Shown here: in pieces, positions 17,535 to 25,303 of the stretch
Position numbering within the stretch: position 1 is the first letter of the stretch
Layout of the letters: each line of letters opens with the position of its first letter
DNA from: Gammaproteobacteria bacterium
GTDB lineage: Bacteria > Pseudomonadota > Gammaproteobacteria > Steroidobacterales > Woeseiaceae
Reading direction: 5' to 3'
Assembly (NCBI GenBank): GCA_009937505.1
Contig: JAACFJ010000009.1
Coordinates: 18,459 to 82,458 of the forward strand
DNA: 64,000 nt
Position numbers and translations under genes: made by a program
Notes under the pieces: generated by a model
Seen by the model: the letters and a program-made list of their open reading frames with translations, nothing else
What the model was told of the DNA's origin: nothing
Databases searched by the model: none

Positions 17535-18611
17535 ATGAAAATTGCGGTATTGGGGGCCGGCGCGGGCGGAACGGCGATAGCCTTCGATTGCGCTGCACAC
17601 GGGCACGATGTGCGGCTGTTCGATTTCCCGCAGTTCCCGGACAATATCGCCGCGGTGGCCGGCCAGGAGGGCATCCATGCCGAGGGCGACATTGCGGGTT
17701 TCGAGAATGTCGCCTATGCGGGTCACGACATCGATGAGGCGCTGCGGGATTCAGAACTGATCTATGTGGTTGGTCCCGCCTACAGCACCGAGCCTTTTGG
17801 CGAAGCGGTCGCCGGTAAGCTGCAGCCGGGACAGACGGTGATCGTGACGCCAAGTTCCTGCGGCGGCGCGCTTGCGTTCAAGAAAGCCGCCGGTCTCGGA
17901 ATCAGTGACGAGACTGTGCGGGTGGCCGAAACGTCGACCCTGCATTACGCAGTTCGCCTGGCGGAGCCGGGCAGAATCCGTGTGTTCCTGAAACTCAAGG
18001 CGGGCAACCTGCTCGCCGCTTTACCGGCCACGGAAACGGATGCGGTACTGCGCCTGATAGAGGATGTCTATCCCGGCATGGAGCCGGCAACGAGCATCAT
18101 GCAAACGAGCCTGCAGAATGCCAACCCGATCATCCATCCTGCGGTAACCCTGACCAATGCGGCACGCATCGAAGGGACCGGCGGTGACTTCCTGTTCTAC
18201 GAAGAAGGTGTAAGCGATGCGACCGGCAGGCTGATCGAAGCGCTCGACAGGGAACGAATTACGATCGGCAGAAAGCTGGGTATTCGGATCGTTCCGGATC
18301 CCGAGCTGGGGATGCGCCAGGGGTATATGCTTGCCGATGATTACGGCGAGGCCTATCGTACGGCGCCGGGCTTCCTCGGCATCGGCGCCCAGCCTCGGCT
18401 GGACCACCGCTACCTGAATGAAGACGTCGGATACGGTCTCGTCTTTCTATCCCGGCTTGGCCGCCAGGTCGGCGTCGAAACACCGACGATCGATGCAATG
18501 ATCCGTGTCACGTCGGTGCTCATGGCGCGCGACTACGCGGGTGAGTCAGTTCGCACCCCCGAATCGCTGGGTATTGCACAGCTCTCGGCCGGGGAGCTGG
18601 GCAGTCTGTAG
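17535..18611 (+). CDS. Opine/octopine dehydrogenase-family oxidoreductase
   Basis: The protein is about 358 residues. The ATG at 17535 is preceded by AGGAGCAGGAGA; the ORF-track start 33 codons earlier is rejected. The N-terminal Rossmann domain opens with KIAVLGAGAGGTAIAFDCA and binds NAD(P)H. The C-terminal octopine-dehydrogenase domain shows NPIIHPAVTLTNAARIEGTGGDF, where the conserved His of the catalytic site lies. Family enzymes reductively condense an amino acid with a 2-oxo acid or run the reverse reaction. The substrate cannot be told. Neighbours are a divergent NhaC antiporter and a downstream MATE exporter (46-base gap), a layout compatible with making or breaking down an exported opine-like metabolite. 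Confidence 0.8.
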   Translation: MKIAVLGAGAGGTAIAFDCAAHGHDVRLFDFPQFPDNIAAVAGQEGIHAEGDIAGFENVAYAGHDIDEALRDSELIYVVGPAYSTEPFGEAVAGKLQPGQTVIVTPSSCGGALAFKKAAGLGISDETVRVAETSTLHYAVRLAEPGRIRVFLKLKAGNLLAALPATETDAVLRLIEDVYPGMEPATSIMQTSLQNANPIIHPAVTLTNAARIEGTGGDFLFYEEGVSDATGRLIEALDRERITIGRKLGIRIVPDPELGMRQGYMLADDYGEAYRTAPGFLGIGAQPRLDHRYLNEDVGYGLVFLSRLGRQVGVETPTIDAMIRVTSVLMARDYAGESVRTPESLGIAQLSAGELGSL

Positions 18612-18657
18612 TTGAGCGCTTCAGTCGGCCGACCTACCGGGCTTGGCAAAATCATCG

Positions 18658-20037
18658 ATGTCGTTACTCCACCGTAATTTCAGTCGTCAGACCACGGCCG
18701 AACTGCTGCGGCTCGCCCTGCCGATGGTGGTATCTCAGGGCGCCTTCGCCGTGATGATCTTTACCGATCGCTATTTCATGTCGCAAATCGATCCCGTCCA
18801 CATGGCGGCGGCGCTGGGTGGCGGTGTCGCATCGTTTTTCTCGTTCTGTTTCTTCATCGGGCTGCTTGCCTACGCAAACGCGCTGGCGGCGCAGTACCTG
18901 GGCGCGGGTGAAAAGGAAAAATGCCCGAAAGTCGTCACCCAGGGCATGATCATCACCGCGATGAGCGCGCCGGTCCTGACGCTGATCACGTTCCTCGTCG
19001 CCGGGATTTTTGAAGGCATGGGGCACGAACCGGAGCAGGTCAGGCTCGAGCGTACGTACTACCTGATATTGATGGCCGGTGTGCTCGTGACACTCGCCAA
19101 GACCTGTATCTCGTCCTACTTCGCTGGCATAGGCCGGACTCGCGTGGTCATGATCTGCGACGTCTTCGGTTTGGTCATCAACGTGCCGCTCAGCTACGTC
19201 ATGGTATTCGGAAAACTGGGATTCCCTGCGCTGGGGATCGTCGGTGCCGGCATTTCCACCGTCGTCGCGACGGTCCTCGCATTCGCGCTGTTTGTCGCGT
19301 TCTACTTCGGCAAAGAGCACCGTGACTCATTCGGTGTGCTGCGCTCATTTTCGCTCGACGTGAAGATCCTGCGACGCTTCTGGCGGCTCGGCTTCCCATC
19401 CGGGCTCGAGATGTTCCTGAACGTCGCAGCGTTCAACCTGTTCTTGCTGATGTTCCAGTCCTACGGCGTTGCCGAGGGTGCTTCGGCCGCCATCGTCTTC
19501 AACTGGGATATTCTTTCCTTTGTCCCGATGATAGGGCTGAACGTCGGGGTCATCAGCCTGATCGGCCGCTTCGTCGGCGCGCGGGACATGGAGCGTGTCA
19601 ATGAAGTCATGACCGCCGCGTTCACTGTTGCCCTGGCCTATTCGGCGGTGCTCGCGATAACGTACATTACGTATCGATATCCGCTCGTCGAGGTGTTTGC
19701 GCCTCCGAGCGGTGACTTCACTGCCATCCGGGAACTGTCCGCATTCATGATGATCGGCCTCTCCACTTACGTTATGGCCGACGCGGTGATTCTCGTGTCC
19801 GGCGGGATCCTGCGGGGTGCCGGCGACACACGCTGGTTGATGGTGGCCTCGGTTTCCCTGCACTGGGCGATGCTCGTCGCCCAGTTCTTCATAATCCGGG
19901 TGTTCGAGTTCAGCCCGAGGGTGTCGTGGCTTGCTTTTGCTGCACTGGTTTTCGCCATTGCGCTGGTTTATGCGCTGCGCCTGGTGAGTGGGCGCTGGCG
20001 CGACCCGGTCGTACTGGAAAGGGTGATGGCAGAGTGA
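18658..20037 (+). CDS. MATE-family efflux transporter
   Basis: This is a multidrug and toxin extrusion-type exporter, about 459 residues with twelve hydrophobic segments. The opening LLRLALPMVVSQGAFAVMIFTDRYFMSQID is the characteristic first MATE repeat, and the second half begins FWRLGFPSGLEMFLNVAAFNLFLLM. The ORF track uses a TTG at 18643; the ATG at 18658 is equally possible and neither has a clear ribosome-binding site. It follows the opine-dehydrogenase-like gene closely on the same strand and may export its product. Family members use a sodium or proton gradient. The gene ends just before palindrome R5. Confidence 0.85.
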   Translation: MSLLHRNFSRQTTAELLRLALPMVVSQGAFAVMIFTDRYFMSQIDPVHMAAALGGGVASFFSFCFFIGLLAYANALAAQYLGAGEKEKCPKVVTQGMIITAMSAPVLTLITFLVAGIFEGMGHEPEQVRLERTYYLILMAGVLVTLAKTCISSYFAGIGRTRVVMICDVFGLVINVPLSYVMVFGKLGFPALGIVGAGISTVVATVLAFALFVAFYFGKEHRDSFGVLRSFSLDVKILRRFWRLGFPSGLEMFLNVAAFNLFLLMFQSYGVAEGASAAIVFNWDILSFVPMIGLNVGVISLIGRFVGARDMERVNEVMTAAFTVALAYSAVLAITYITYRYPLVEVFAPPSGDFTAIRELSAFMMIGLSTYVMADAVILVSGGILRGAGDTRWLMVASVSLHWAMLVAQFFIIRVFEFSPRVSWLAFAALVFAIALVYALRLVSGRWRDPVVLERVMAE

Positions 20038-20043
20038 TGAATC

Positions 20044-20136
20044 AGGGGACAGTGACTTTAAGTGCCAGGCCAGGGCAGTTAGGGGACAGTGACTTTAAGT
20101 GCCAGGCCCGTTCGCCTGGCACTTAAAGTCACTGTC
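20044..20136. repeat. Compound palindromic repeat R5 (93 bp)
   Basis: A free left arm, a 10-base spacer (cagggcagtt) and a complete palindrome with loop CCGTTC form a 93-base unit. It is identical to R6 at 30847 over its whole length. It sits between the convergent mate and kefC-like genes. It also supplies the last 14 codons and the TAA stop of the antiporter gene. Confidence 0.95.
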
Positions 20137-22071
20137 TTCCCGCTGCCCTGATTCGGCCGCCTGCTCCTCGGCTTCGACGTCGTCCAGCGACGGCGGCACC
20201 CAGCCACGGTCAAGGCGACTGCCGAACGCCGCGCTTGTGCCTCGCATGGCCTGCTCATAGCGTTCGAGGAACTTCTTCGTCTTTTCGACGTACTCGGCAT
20301 TTTCATGCGCCGGGATGTCCGGGTTGAATACGGACGCCAGTTGGTACATCTGCTCACGGTCGTTTAACACGAATCCCCGCACCTGGCGCTCCGCATCGTA
20401 AGGGTGAACGCCAAGTGCCTCCAGCGCCGAACGCCCCGCCCGCAGCGAGCTGTCGAAGTGCTCGCGGATGATGTCGCGCGCACCGGCATTCCAGAGTTCA
20501 TAGACATGGTGACGGTCGAGGGCACGCACAACGATATAGACGTGCGGATAATTCTCGGTCACGTACCGCACGAGCTCCGTCGCACTCTCGCGCTCGTCGA
20601 TGGCGATAACCAGCATTTTCGCTTCCCCGATACCGGCCGCGTGCAACAGGTCCGGCCGCATCGCGTCGCCGAAATAGACCTTGATGCCGAACTTCCGCAG
20701 CACCTCGAGTTGCTCCGACTGGTAGTCGAGAACCACTGTCTTGAAGCCGGCGGACAACAGGATGCGATTGACGATGCCGCCGAAGCGGCCGTGCCCGGCG
20801 ACGATCACGCTGCCCTGCTCCTCGATCTCGTCCGCTTGCCGGCTCCCGGTTGCAGCAAACCGCGGCGCGATGAGCTTATCGTAAATGATGAAAAGGAGCG
20901 GCGTCAGCAGCATCGACAGCGTGACAACCAGCAGCAGCTGTTGGGCGAGCGCTGTCGGAATGACGGAGCTCGCCACCGTAAACGAGAGCAGAACGAAACC
21001 GAATTCGCCGGCCTGGGCAAGTCCGAGCGTAAACAGCCAGCGATCGGCGCCGGTGATGCTGAAGATCCTGCTCAAGGCATAAAGTATTAGAGCTTTGAGG
21101 GCGATCAGGCCGAGCGTCATCGCGACGACGCCGCCGAGGTTTGCGAACAGCAGGTCGAAACGGATTGCAGCACCGACAGTAATGAAGAACAGGCCGAGGA
21201 GCAGCCCCTTGAACGGGTCGATGTCGCTCTCGAGTTCGTGGCGGTACTCGCTGTTCGCGAGCACGACGCCCGCAAGGAAGGTGCCTAGCGCGGGTGACAG
21301 GCCAACGACGATCATCAACAGCGCGATGCCAATGACGAGTAGCAGTGCGAATGCCGTAAACAATTCGCGCAAGCGGGCGATTGCGATAAAGCGAAACACG
21401 GGCCGCGTCAGGTAGCTGCCGCCGACCACGACCAGGCCGATTGCTCCGACGGTCACGAGCGCCCTTTGCCAGCCGTCCAGACGCTCGACGAGGCTCATGC
21501 TGCCGTGATCCCCCTCGCCGCCGTGCTCCGCTGATGCGACGGCCATGTCCGCCAACTCCGGCAGCGCGAGCAGCGGAATGAAGGCGAGCATCGGGATGAC
21601 GGCGATGTCCTGGAACAGCAACACCGAGAAGCTCGACTGACCGCCGTCGCATTTCATCAGGCCCTTTTCATTCAACGTCTGCAGGACGATGGCGGTCGAG
21701 GACAGCGACAGGACCAGGCCGACCGCCAGTGCAATCGACCAGGGCTGGCCCAGCAGCATCGCGATACCCATGATCGCTGCAGCGGTCACGGCCACCTGCA
21801 ACCCGCCGAGTCCGAGCAGCTTGTCCCGCATAGACCACAGCATGCGCGGCTCGAGTTCGAGACCGACGAGAAACAGCATCATGACGACGCCGAACTCGGC
21901 AAAGTGCTGGATGCTGACGACGTCGACGTGCAGCTGCTGCAGCAACGGACTGATGGCGATACCTGCGATCAGGTAGCCGAGCACCGAACCCAAACCCAGC
22001 CTCGAGGCAATTGGCACTGCGACAACCCCCGCCGCGAGGAAAAGGAATGCCAGCAGAAGGAATCCGTCCAC
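20095..22071 (-). CDS. kefC: KefC-type K+/H+ antiporter with TrkA-N domain
   Basis: This is a CPA2-family potassium-efflux antiporter, 658 residues. The membrane domain (about 1-380) includes FAEFGVVMMLFLVGLELEP and SALGTFLAGVVLANSEYRHE-like family signatures. The regulatory Rossmann (TrkA-N) domain follows (GSVIVAGHGRFGGIVNRILL, then YFGDAMRPDLL) and binds nucleotide; in KefB/KefC, glutathione adducts open the channel to acidify the cytoplasm against electrophiles. The start is a GTG at 22071 with GGAGGG inside the end of the upstream gene, and the two genes are 2 bases apart. The C-terminal tail DSDFKCQANGPGT is translated from palindrome R5, an addition not expected in the family. It is convergent with the mate gene. 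Confidence 0.9.
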   Translation of the reverse strand: MDGFLLLAFLFLAAGVVAVPIASRLGLGSVLGYLIAGIAISPLLQQLHVDVVSIQHFAEFGVVMMLFLVGLELEPRMLWSMRDKLLGLGGLQVAVTAAAIMGIAMLLGQPWSIALAVGLVLSLSSTAIVLQTLNEKGLMKCDGGQSSFSVLLFQDIAVIPMLAFIPLLALPELADMAVASAEHGGEGDHGSMSLVERLDGWQRALVTVGAIGLVVVGGSYLTRPVFRFIAIARLRELFTAFALLLVIGIALLMIVVGLSPALGTFLAGVVLANSEYRHELESDIDPFKGLLLGLFFITVGAAIRFDLLFANLGGVVAMTLGLIALKALILYALSRIFSITGADRWLFTLGLAQAGEFGFVLLSFTVASSVIPTALAQQLLLVVTLSMLLTPLLFIIYDKLIAPRFAATGSRQADEIEEQGSVIVAGHGRFGGIVNRILLSAGFKTVVLDYQSEQLEVLRKFGIKVYFGDAMRPDLLHAAGIGEAKMLVIAIDERESATELVRYVTENYPHVYIVVRALDRHHVYELWNAGARDIIREHFDSSLRAGRSALEALGVHPYDAERQVRGFVLNDREQMYQLASVFNPDIPAHENAEYVEKTKKFLERYEQAMRGTSAAFGSRLDRGWVPPSLDDVEAEEQAAESGQREDSDFKCQANGPGT

Positions 22072-22073
22072 GA

Positions 22074-22682
22074 TCAGCCCTCCTCGCCGACAGGCAGGGT
22101 GTCGAAATGAACAACGTTCATTCTCTCCGCTGCAGCGAAGTCGTAACGGTCGTCGCGGATGGCCTCGAGCAGCCGGACATAGCCGTCCACGTGCGGCTCG
22201 ACGAGCCCGGCAGCGGGCGCCTTCAGCGACGAGTACAGGACATACGGTGCCGGAAAATGCATCTTGCAGAGGCGTGCTGTTTGCTCAAGCGGCGTCAGAA
22301 ACGTGCGGATAGGGTAATGCTGGTAGCCCTCGTGCCGGTAGGCGTCGTCGGGCCCGGCCGCGGTTACCGCCAGCATCATCTGTTTACCCGCCAGGTTTTC
22401 GCCGCCGGCCCCATACGCGAAGCCATGCTCGAGCACGAGGTCCTCCCACTCTTTGATGATTGAAGGCGTGGAGTACCAGAACATCGGGAACTGGAAAAGG
22501 ACGACATCGTGTTCCACAAGTCGCCGCTGCTCCACGTTGACGTCGATGTCGAAGCGCGGATAGTCGCGATACAGGTCGACAAAGGTAATCCCGTCAACGG
22601 CACCCGCGGCTCGCGCCATGTACTTGTTCACGTGCGAGTACTTGTGCCCCGGGTGGGCGTAATAGACGATCAGCCTGGCCAT
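22074..22682 (-). CDS. KefF/KefG-like NAD(P)H oxidoreductase
   Basis: This is a flavodoxin-fold quinone-reductase-like protein of about 202 residues that normally binds and activates the adjacent Kef antiporter. The ATG at 22682 (ARLIVYYAHPGHKYSHVNKY) is chosen because the first strand of the fold starts there. Family motifs are DVVLFQFPMFWYSTPSIIKEW (FMN-binding region) and GAGGENLAGKQMMLAVTAAGP. Its stop is 2 bases from the GTG of the antiporter gene, so the two are surely co-translated. This pairing is the well-known KefB-KefG/KefC-KefF arrangement; which of the two letters applies cannot be decided here. Confidence 0.85.
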   Translation of the reverse strand: MARLIVYYAHPGHKYSHVNKYMARAAGAVDGITFVDLYRDYPRFDIDVNVEQRRLVEHDVVLFQFPMFWYSTPSIIKEWEDLVLEHGFAYGAGGENLAGKQMMLAVTAAGPDDAYRHEGYQHYPIRTFLTPLEQTARLCKMHFPAPYVLYSSLKAPAAGLVEPHVDGYVRLLEAIRDDRYDFAAAERMNVVHFDTLPVGEEG

Positions 22683-22764
22683 GCTGCGGAGTCTAGCTGA
22701 CGGTCGCAGCCCGTCCAAACCCGTCGCCGTTTACCGGGGCATCAAGGAAATATTCCGGTTTCGT

Positions 22765-24057
22765 TCATACAGCGATCCTGGTGATGGCGAACCGGGCAGC
22801 CTGCCCGAGGTACGTGGCGAGGTGCGTGCTCAAGTAACGCGCGTCATCTTCGGCGCCATGCATGAAACTCGACTTACGGCGCCTCAGGAACGGCAGCCCC
22901 ATAACATAGAGCCCCGGCGCATCGACGACCCCGCCATTGTGCCGAAGCTGTCCTTTGCGATCGACGACGGCCACGTCGAGCCAGGAATAGTCCGGCCGGA
23001 ATCCGGTCGCCCAGACGATTGTACGCAGCGACCCGTCCCGCAAATCGATTCTCAACGGTTCGGCAGCATCTACTTGCGTGGCATCGAATCGCTCGACGGC
23101 ATCGACCTCGGTATCGATCCCGGTTCTTGTCGCCCACTCGTCGAATGCATTAAGCATTCGGTTCATCTTGAGATCCGCAAGCGTACAGACATTACGCAGC
23201 GACCCGGAGAACTGCACCTTGCCATCACGAACTCCCATGAACCGGCCACCTGTTCGAACACCGTTATCGATCAGCTTGTTCAGGTCGAGAGTTGAGTGAT
23301 CGGGCGTACCTGCAAGCTGCGGTGACGGCAGACGTCTCACTCTCGCCGGGTCGTCAACCTCCTCGAAGCATTCATCGAGAATGCCGGACATCAGCATCCA
23401 CCACTGAACGTCCCGGCCACGATACAGTCGCGGCATGCGTACGTGCTCCCCGACAGCCAGGGTCACCGGCCTGCCGCTGGCATGAATTTCCTCGGCAATC
23501 TGCAGGCCTGTAGCCGACGCACCCACGACGAGTACACCACCGTCGGGAATCTGTGCCGGATTCTTGTACTGGTGTGCGTTAATTTGCTTCACGGCTGCCG
23601 GCACATCTTCGGCGACCGCCGGTATTGCCGCCTCGTTGAAAGCGCCGCTCGCGAGCACGAGGGCACGACAATGCCAGTCACCACGGTTGGTGATTACACG
23701 GTAGCCACTCCCCTGGCGAGACACGCTCAGGACCTCCGTCCCCGTTTCTACCGGCGCGCCGATCCGTTCGGCATAGCGCGAAACGAAATCGATGACCTGC
23801 GTCATGTCCATATAGCCATCGGGGTCGTCACCGTCGTACGCGCACCCCGGCAGGCGGGTCATCCAGTTCGGTGTCAGCAGGCGCAGCGAATCCCAGCGCT
23901 CCCTGCGCCAGGAGTTTGCCACCGCCCCACGCTCGAGCAGGACATGCTCGATCGAGAGCGCACTCAGGCAATGGCTCATTGCCAGGCCCGAGTGACCGGC
24001 GCCGATGATGACAACATCAACAGCACCGGTCCCACGCTGTGATCGGCGATCTTGCAT
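22765..24057 (-). CDS. Flavin-containing monooxygenase-like protein
   Basis: The protein is 430 residues with two dinucleotide-binding motifs: VVIIGAGHSGLAMSHCLS for FAD at the N-terminus and VLVVGASATGLQIAEEIHA for NAD(P)H in the middle. ATGFRPDYSWL near residue 345 is the C-terminal FMO-type signature. SWRRERWDSLRLLTPNW is also typical of this flavin monooxygenase/YUCCA-like group. The reaction is likely oxygenation of a small nucleophile (sulfur or nitrogen); the substrate is unknown. The ATG overlaps the stop of the OsmC-type gene by one base (TGATG), so the two are translationally coupled. It ends the minus-strand operon that starts with the SARP-type regulator. Confidence 0.85.
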   Translation of the reverse strand: MQDRRSQRGTGAVDVVIIGAGHSGLAMSHCLSALSIEHVLLERGAVANSWRRERWDSLRLLTPNWMTRLPGCAYDGDDPDGYMDMTQVIDFVSRYAERIGAPVETGTEVLSVSRQGSGYRVITNRGDWHCRALVLASGAFNEAAIPAVAEDVPAAVKQINAHQYKNPAQIPDGGVLVVGASATGLQIAEEIHASGRPVTLAVGEHVRMPRLYRGRDVQWWMLMSGILDECFEEVDDPARVRRLPSPQLAGTPDHSTLDLNKLIDNGVRTGGRFMGVRDGKVQFSGSLRNVCTLADLKMNRMLNAFDEWATRTGIDTEVDAVERFDATQVDAAEPLRIDLRDGSLRTIVWATGFRPDYSWLDVAVVDRKGQLRHNGGVVDAPGLYVMGLPFLRRRKSSFMHGAEDDARYLSTHLATYLGQAARFAITRIAV

Positions 24058-24623
24058 CAGGACTTCTCGACCGTAACGGCAACGTCGGTCGGGTTGGTGA
24101 CGACGTCGAATACGGCCGAGCGCTTCTGCGATTGTGCAACGATCGCGGCAATATCGTCGTCCGAGGCATCCGCATCGATCTCGAAGTTGACCCGGATGCC
24201 GTCGAATCCGTTGCGCACGTCGCCGTCGATACCCAGGATACCCTGGAGGTCCATACCGGCTTCCAGTGTCGCCTTGACCGATCGCAGCTGGATGTTGCGG
24301 TTCTGCGCAACCGAGGCGATACCCGCGGTCAGGCAGCTCGCCAGGCCGACGAGCACAAACTCGACGGGAGTCGCGCCGTTGTCCTCAGCAGCGAAAACCT
24401 CGGGATGATCTGCGTCAAACTGGAAAGCGCTGCGATGTTGCTGTTCCTCGCCGAGCCCGAAGAACTTGTCGATCGTGGTGCGGCTATGCGTACCGTTAAC
24501 CCACTCACTGGTCGCGCGCCACTGGAACTGCGCAGCCTCGGGCGCCTGTGTCAGTGCCTCGCGCGCACCGAGGAGGGCCTCGACGTTTACTCCGTTGTCG
24601 GCATTCATCTGATTGTTTTCCAT
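24057..24623 (-). CDS. OsmC-family protein
   Basis: The protein is 188 residues with a clear ribosome-binding site (AGGAG, nine bases before the ATG). After a 60-residue N-terminal extension the OsmC/Ohr-like domain appears, with TPVEFVLVGLASCLTAGI holding the first redox Cys on the central helix. The second Cys expected near the C-terminal part of Ohr-type enzymes is not seen, so it is an OsmC-like relative rather than a standard two-Cys organic hydroperoxide reductase. It likely acts in thiol or peroxide chemistry in the cytoplasm. Its stop overlaps the start of the flavin monooxygenase gene. Confidence 0.85.
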   Translation of the reverse strand: MENNQMNADNGVNVEALLGAREALTQAPEAAQFQWRATSEWVNGTHSRTTIDKFFGLGEEQQHRSAFQFDADHPEVFAAEDNGATPVEFVLVGLASCLTAGIASVAQNRNIQLRSVKATLEAGMDLQGILGIDGDVRNGFDGIRVNFEIDADASDDDIAAIVAQSQKRSAVFDVVTNPTDVAVTVEKS

Positions 24624-24741
24624 GGTGTTTTGCTCCTGAATAGTTGTGAAATCAGCTTCCCGGGTTCGTGCCGGGCAGGAGCAACTCTGCTGGTTCGTCG
24701 TTTAAGCCAGCGTGGAATCGGCCGTGGAATTTTCGATTTAT

Positions 24742-25281
24742 TTACCCGAACATGTCGGGCGCCAGGCGCTGGAATGCCCAGATCGAGTTGAACGGCATCC
24801 CTGCCTGGCGCTGGGCGATGCGCACTGATTCAGAATCCGGCGCCTCATAAAGACAGGCCATGTGCATGTGATCGGTCGAGAAAAAGGTGCGCATGAACCG
24901 GACCCGATGCGTCTCGAGGCAGTGAATATTGTCGTCCTCGATGGCCTGCAGGTCCTCGAGCGTCACTGGCTCGTCGAAGCTGCGGAGCACGAGCACATTG
25001 GCTGCGCAAATCTCGTCCGATGACCTGTCCGGCGCATCGTGCACGGTGCTCGGCCAATGGACTCGCATATCCGTGTCGACGCTACGCAGCGCCGCGCGCA
25101 CCGATTCGGCATCGGGACCGCGAAAATGACAAAGCATGTGCTGCCTGTCACTCGACAGCAAACTCTCCTGCCATTCGACACGGTGCAGGTCGAAGCAACC
25201 CGACGTACCCTGTAACATTTCTATGAGGGCGTCGTCCGTCAGTGGCTCCGCAAATTGTCTTTGGAGGATCACCTCGCTCAT
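24742..25281 (-). CDS. Tandem DUF4242 protein
   Basis: The protein is 179 residues from the ATG at 25281 (GAGGAG upstream); the longer ORF-track form overlaps the regulator gene and is rejected. Two homologous units of about 80 residues are visible. Unit 1 has FAEPLTDDALIEML..CFDLHRVEWQESLLSSDRQHMLCHFRGPDAESVRAALR; unit 2 has FDEPVTLEDLQAIE..CLETHRVRFMRTFFSTDHMHMACLYEAPDSESVRIAQR. Each keeps Cys-x-x-x-His and D-x-x-HM-C, likely metal-ligand positions, in line with the nickel-binding SCO4226-type members of DUF4242. Members are usually single-domain, so this is an internal duplication. It starts 22 bases after the SARP-like regulator gene ends and is in its operon. Function unknown. Confidence 0.75.
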   Translation of the reverse strand: MSEVILQRQFAEPLTDDALIEMLQGTSGCFDLHRVEWQESLLSSDRQHMLCHFRGPDAESVRAALRSVDTDMRVHWPSTVHDAPDRSSDEICAANVLVLRSFDEPVTLEDLQAIEDDNIHCLETHRVRFMRTFFSTDHMHMACLYEAPDSESVRIAQRQAGMPFNSIWAFQRLAPDMFG

Positions 25282-25303
25282 CACTGACTCCTCGTTGGCT
25301 CTA

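Noticed and set aside
17372-17692. N-terminal extension of the NhaC-type antiporter (577 aa)
   Set aside because: The added 107 residues are opposite the start of the divergent opine-dehydrogenase-like gene and are not membrane-like; the ATG at 17371 gives a normal first helix.
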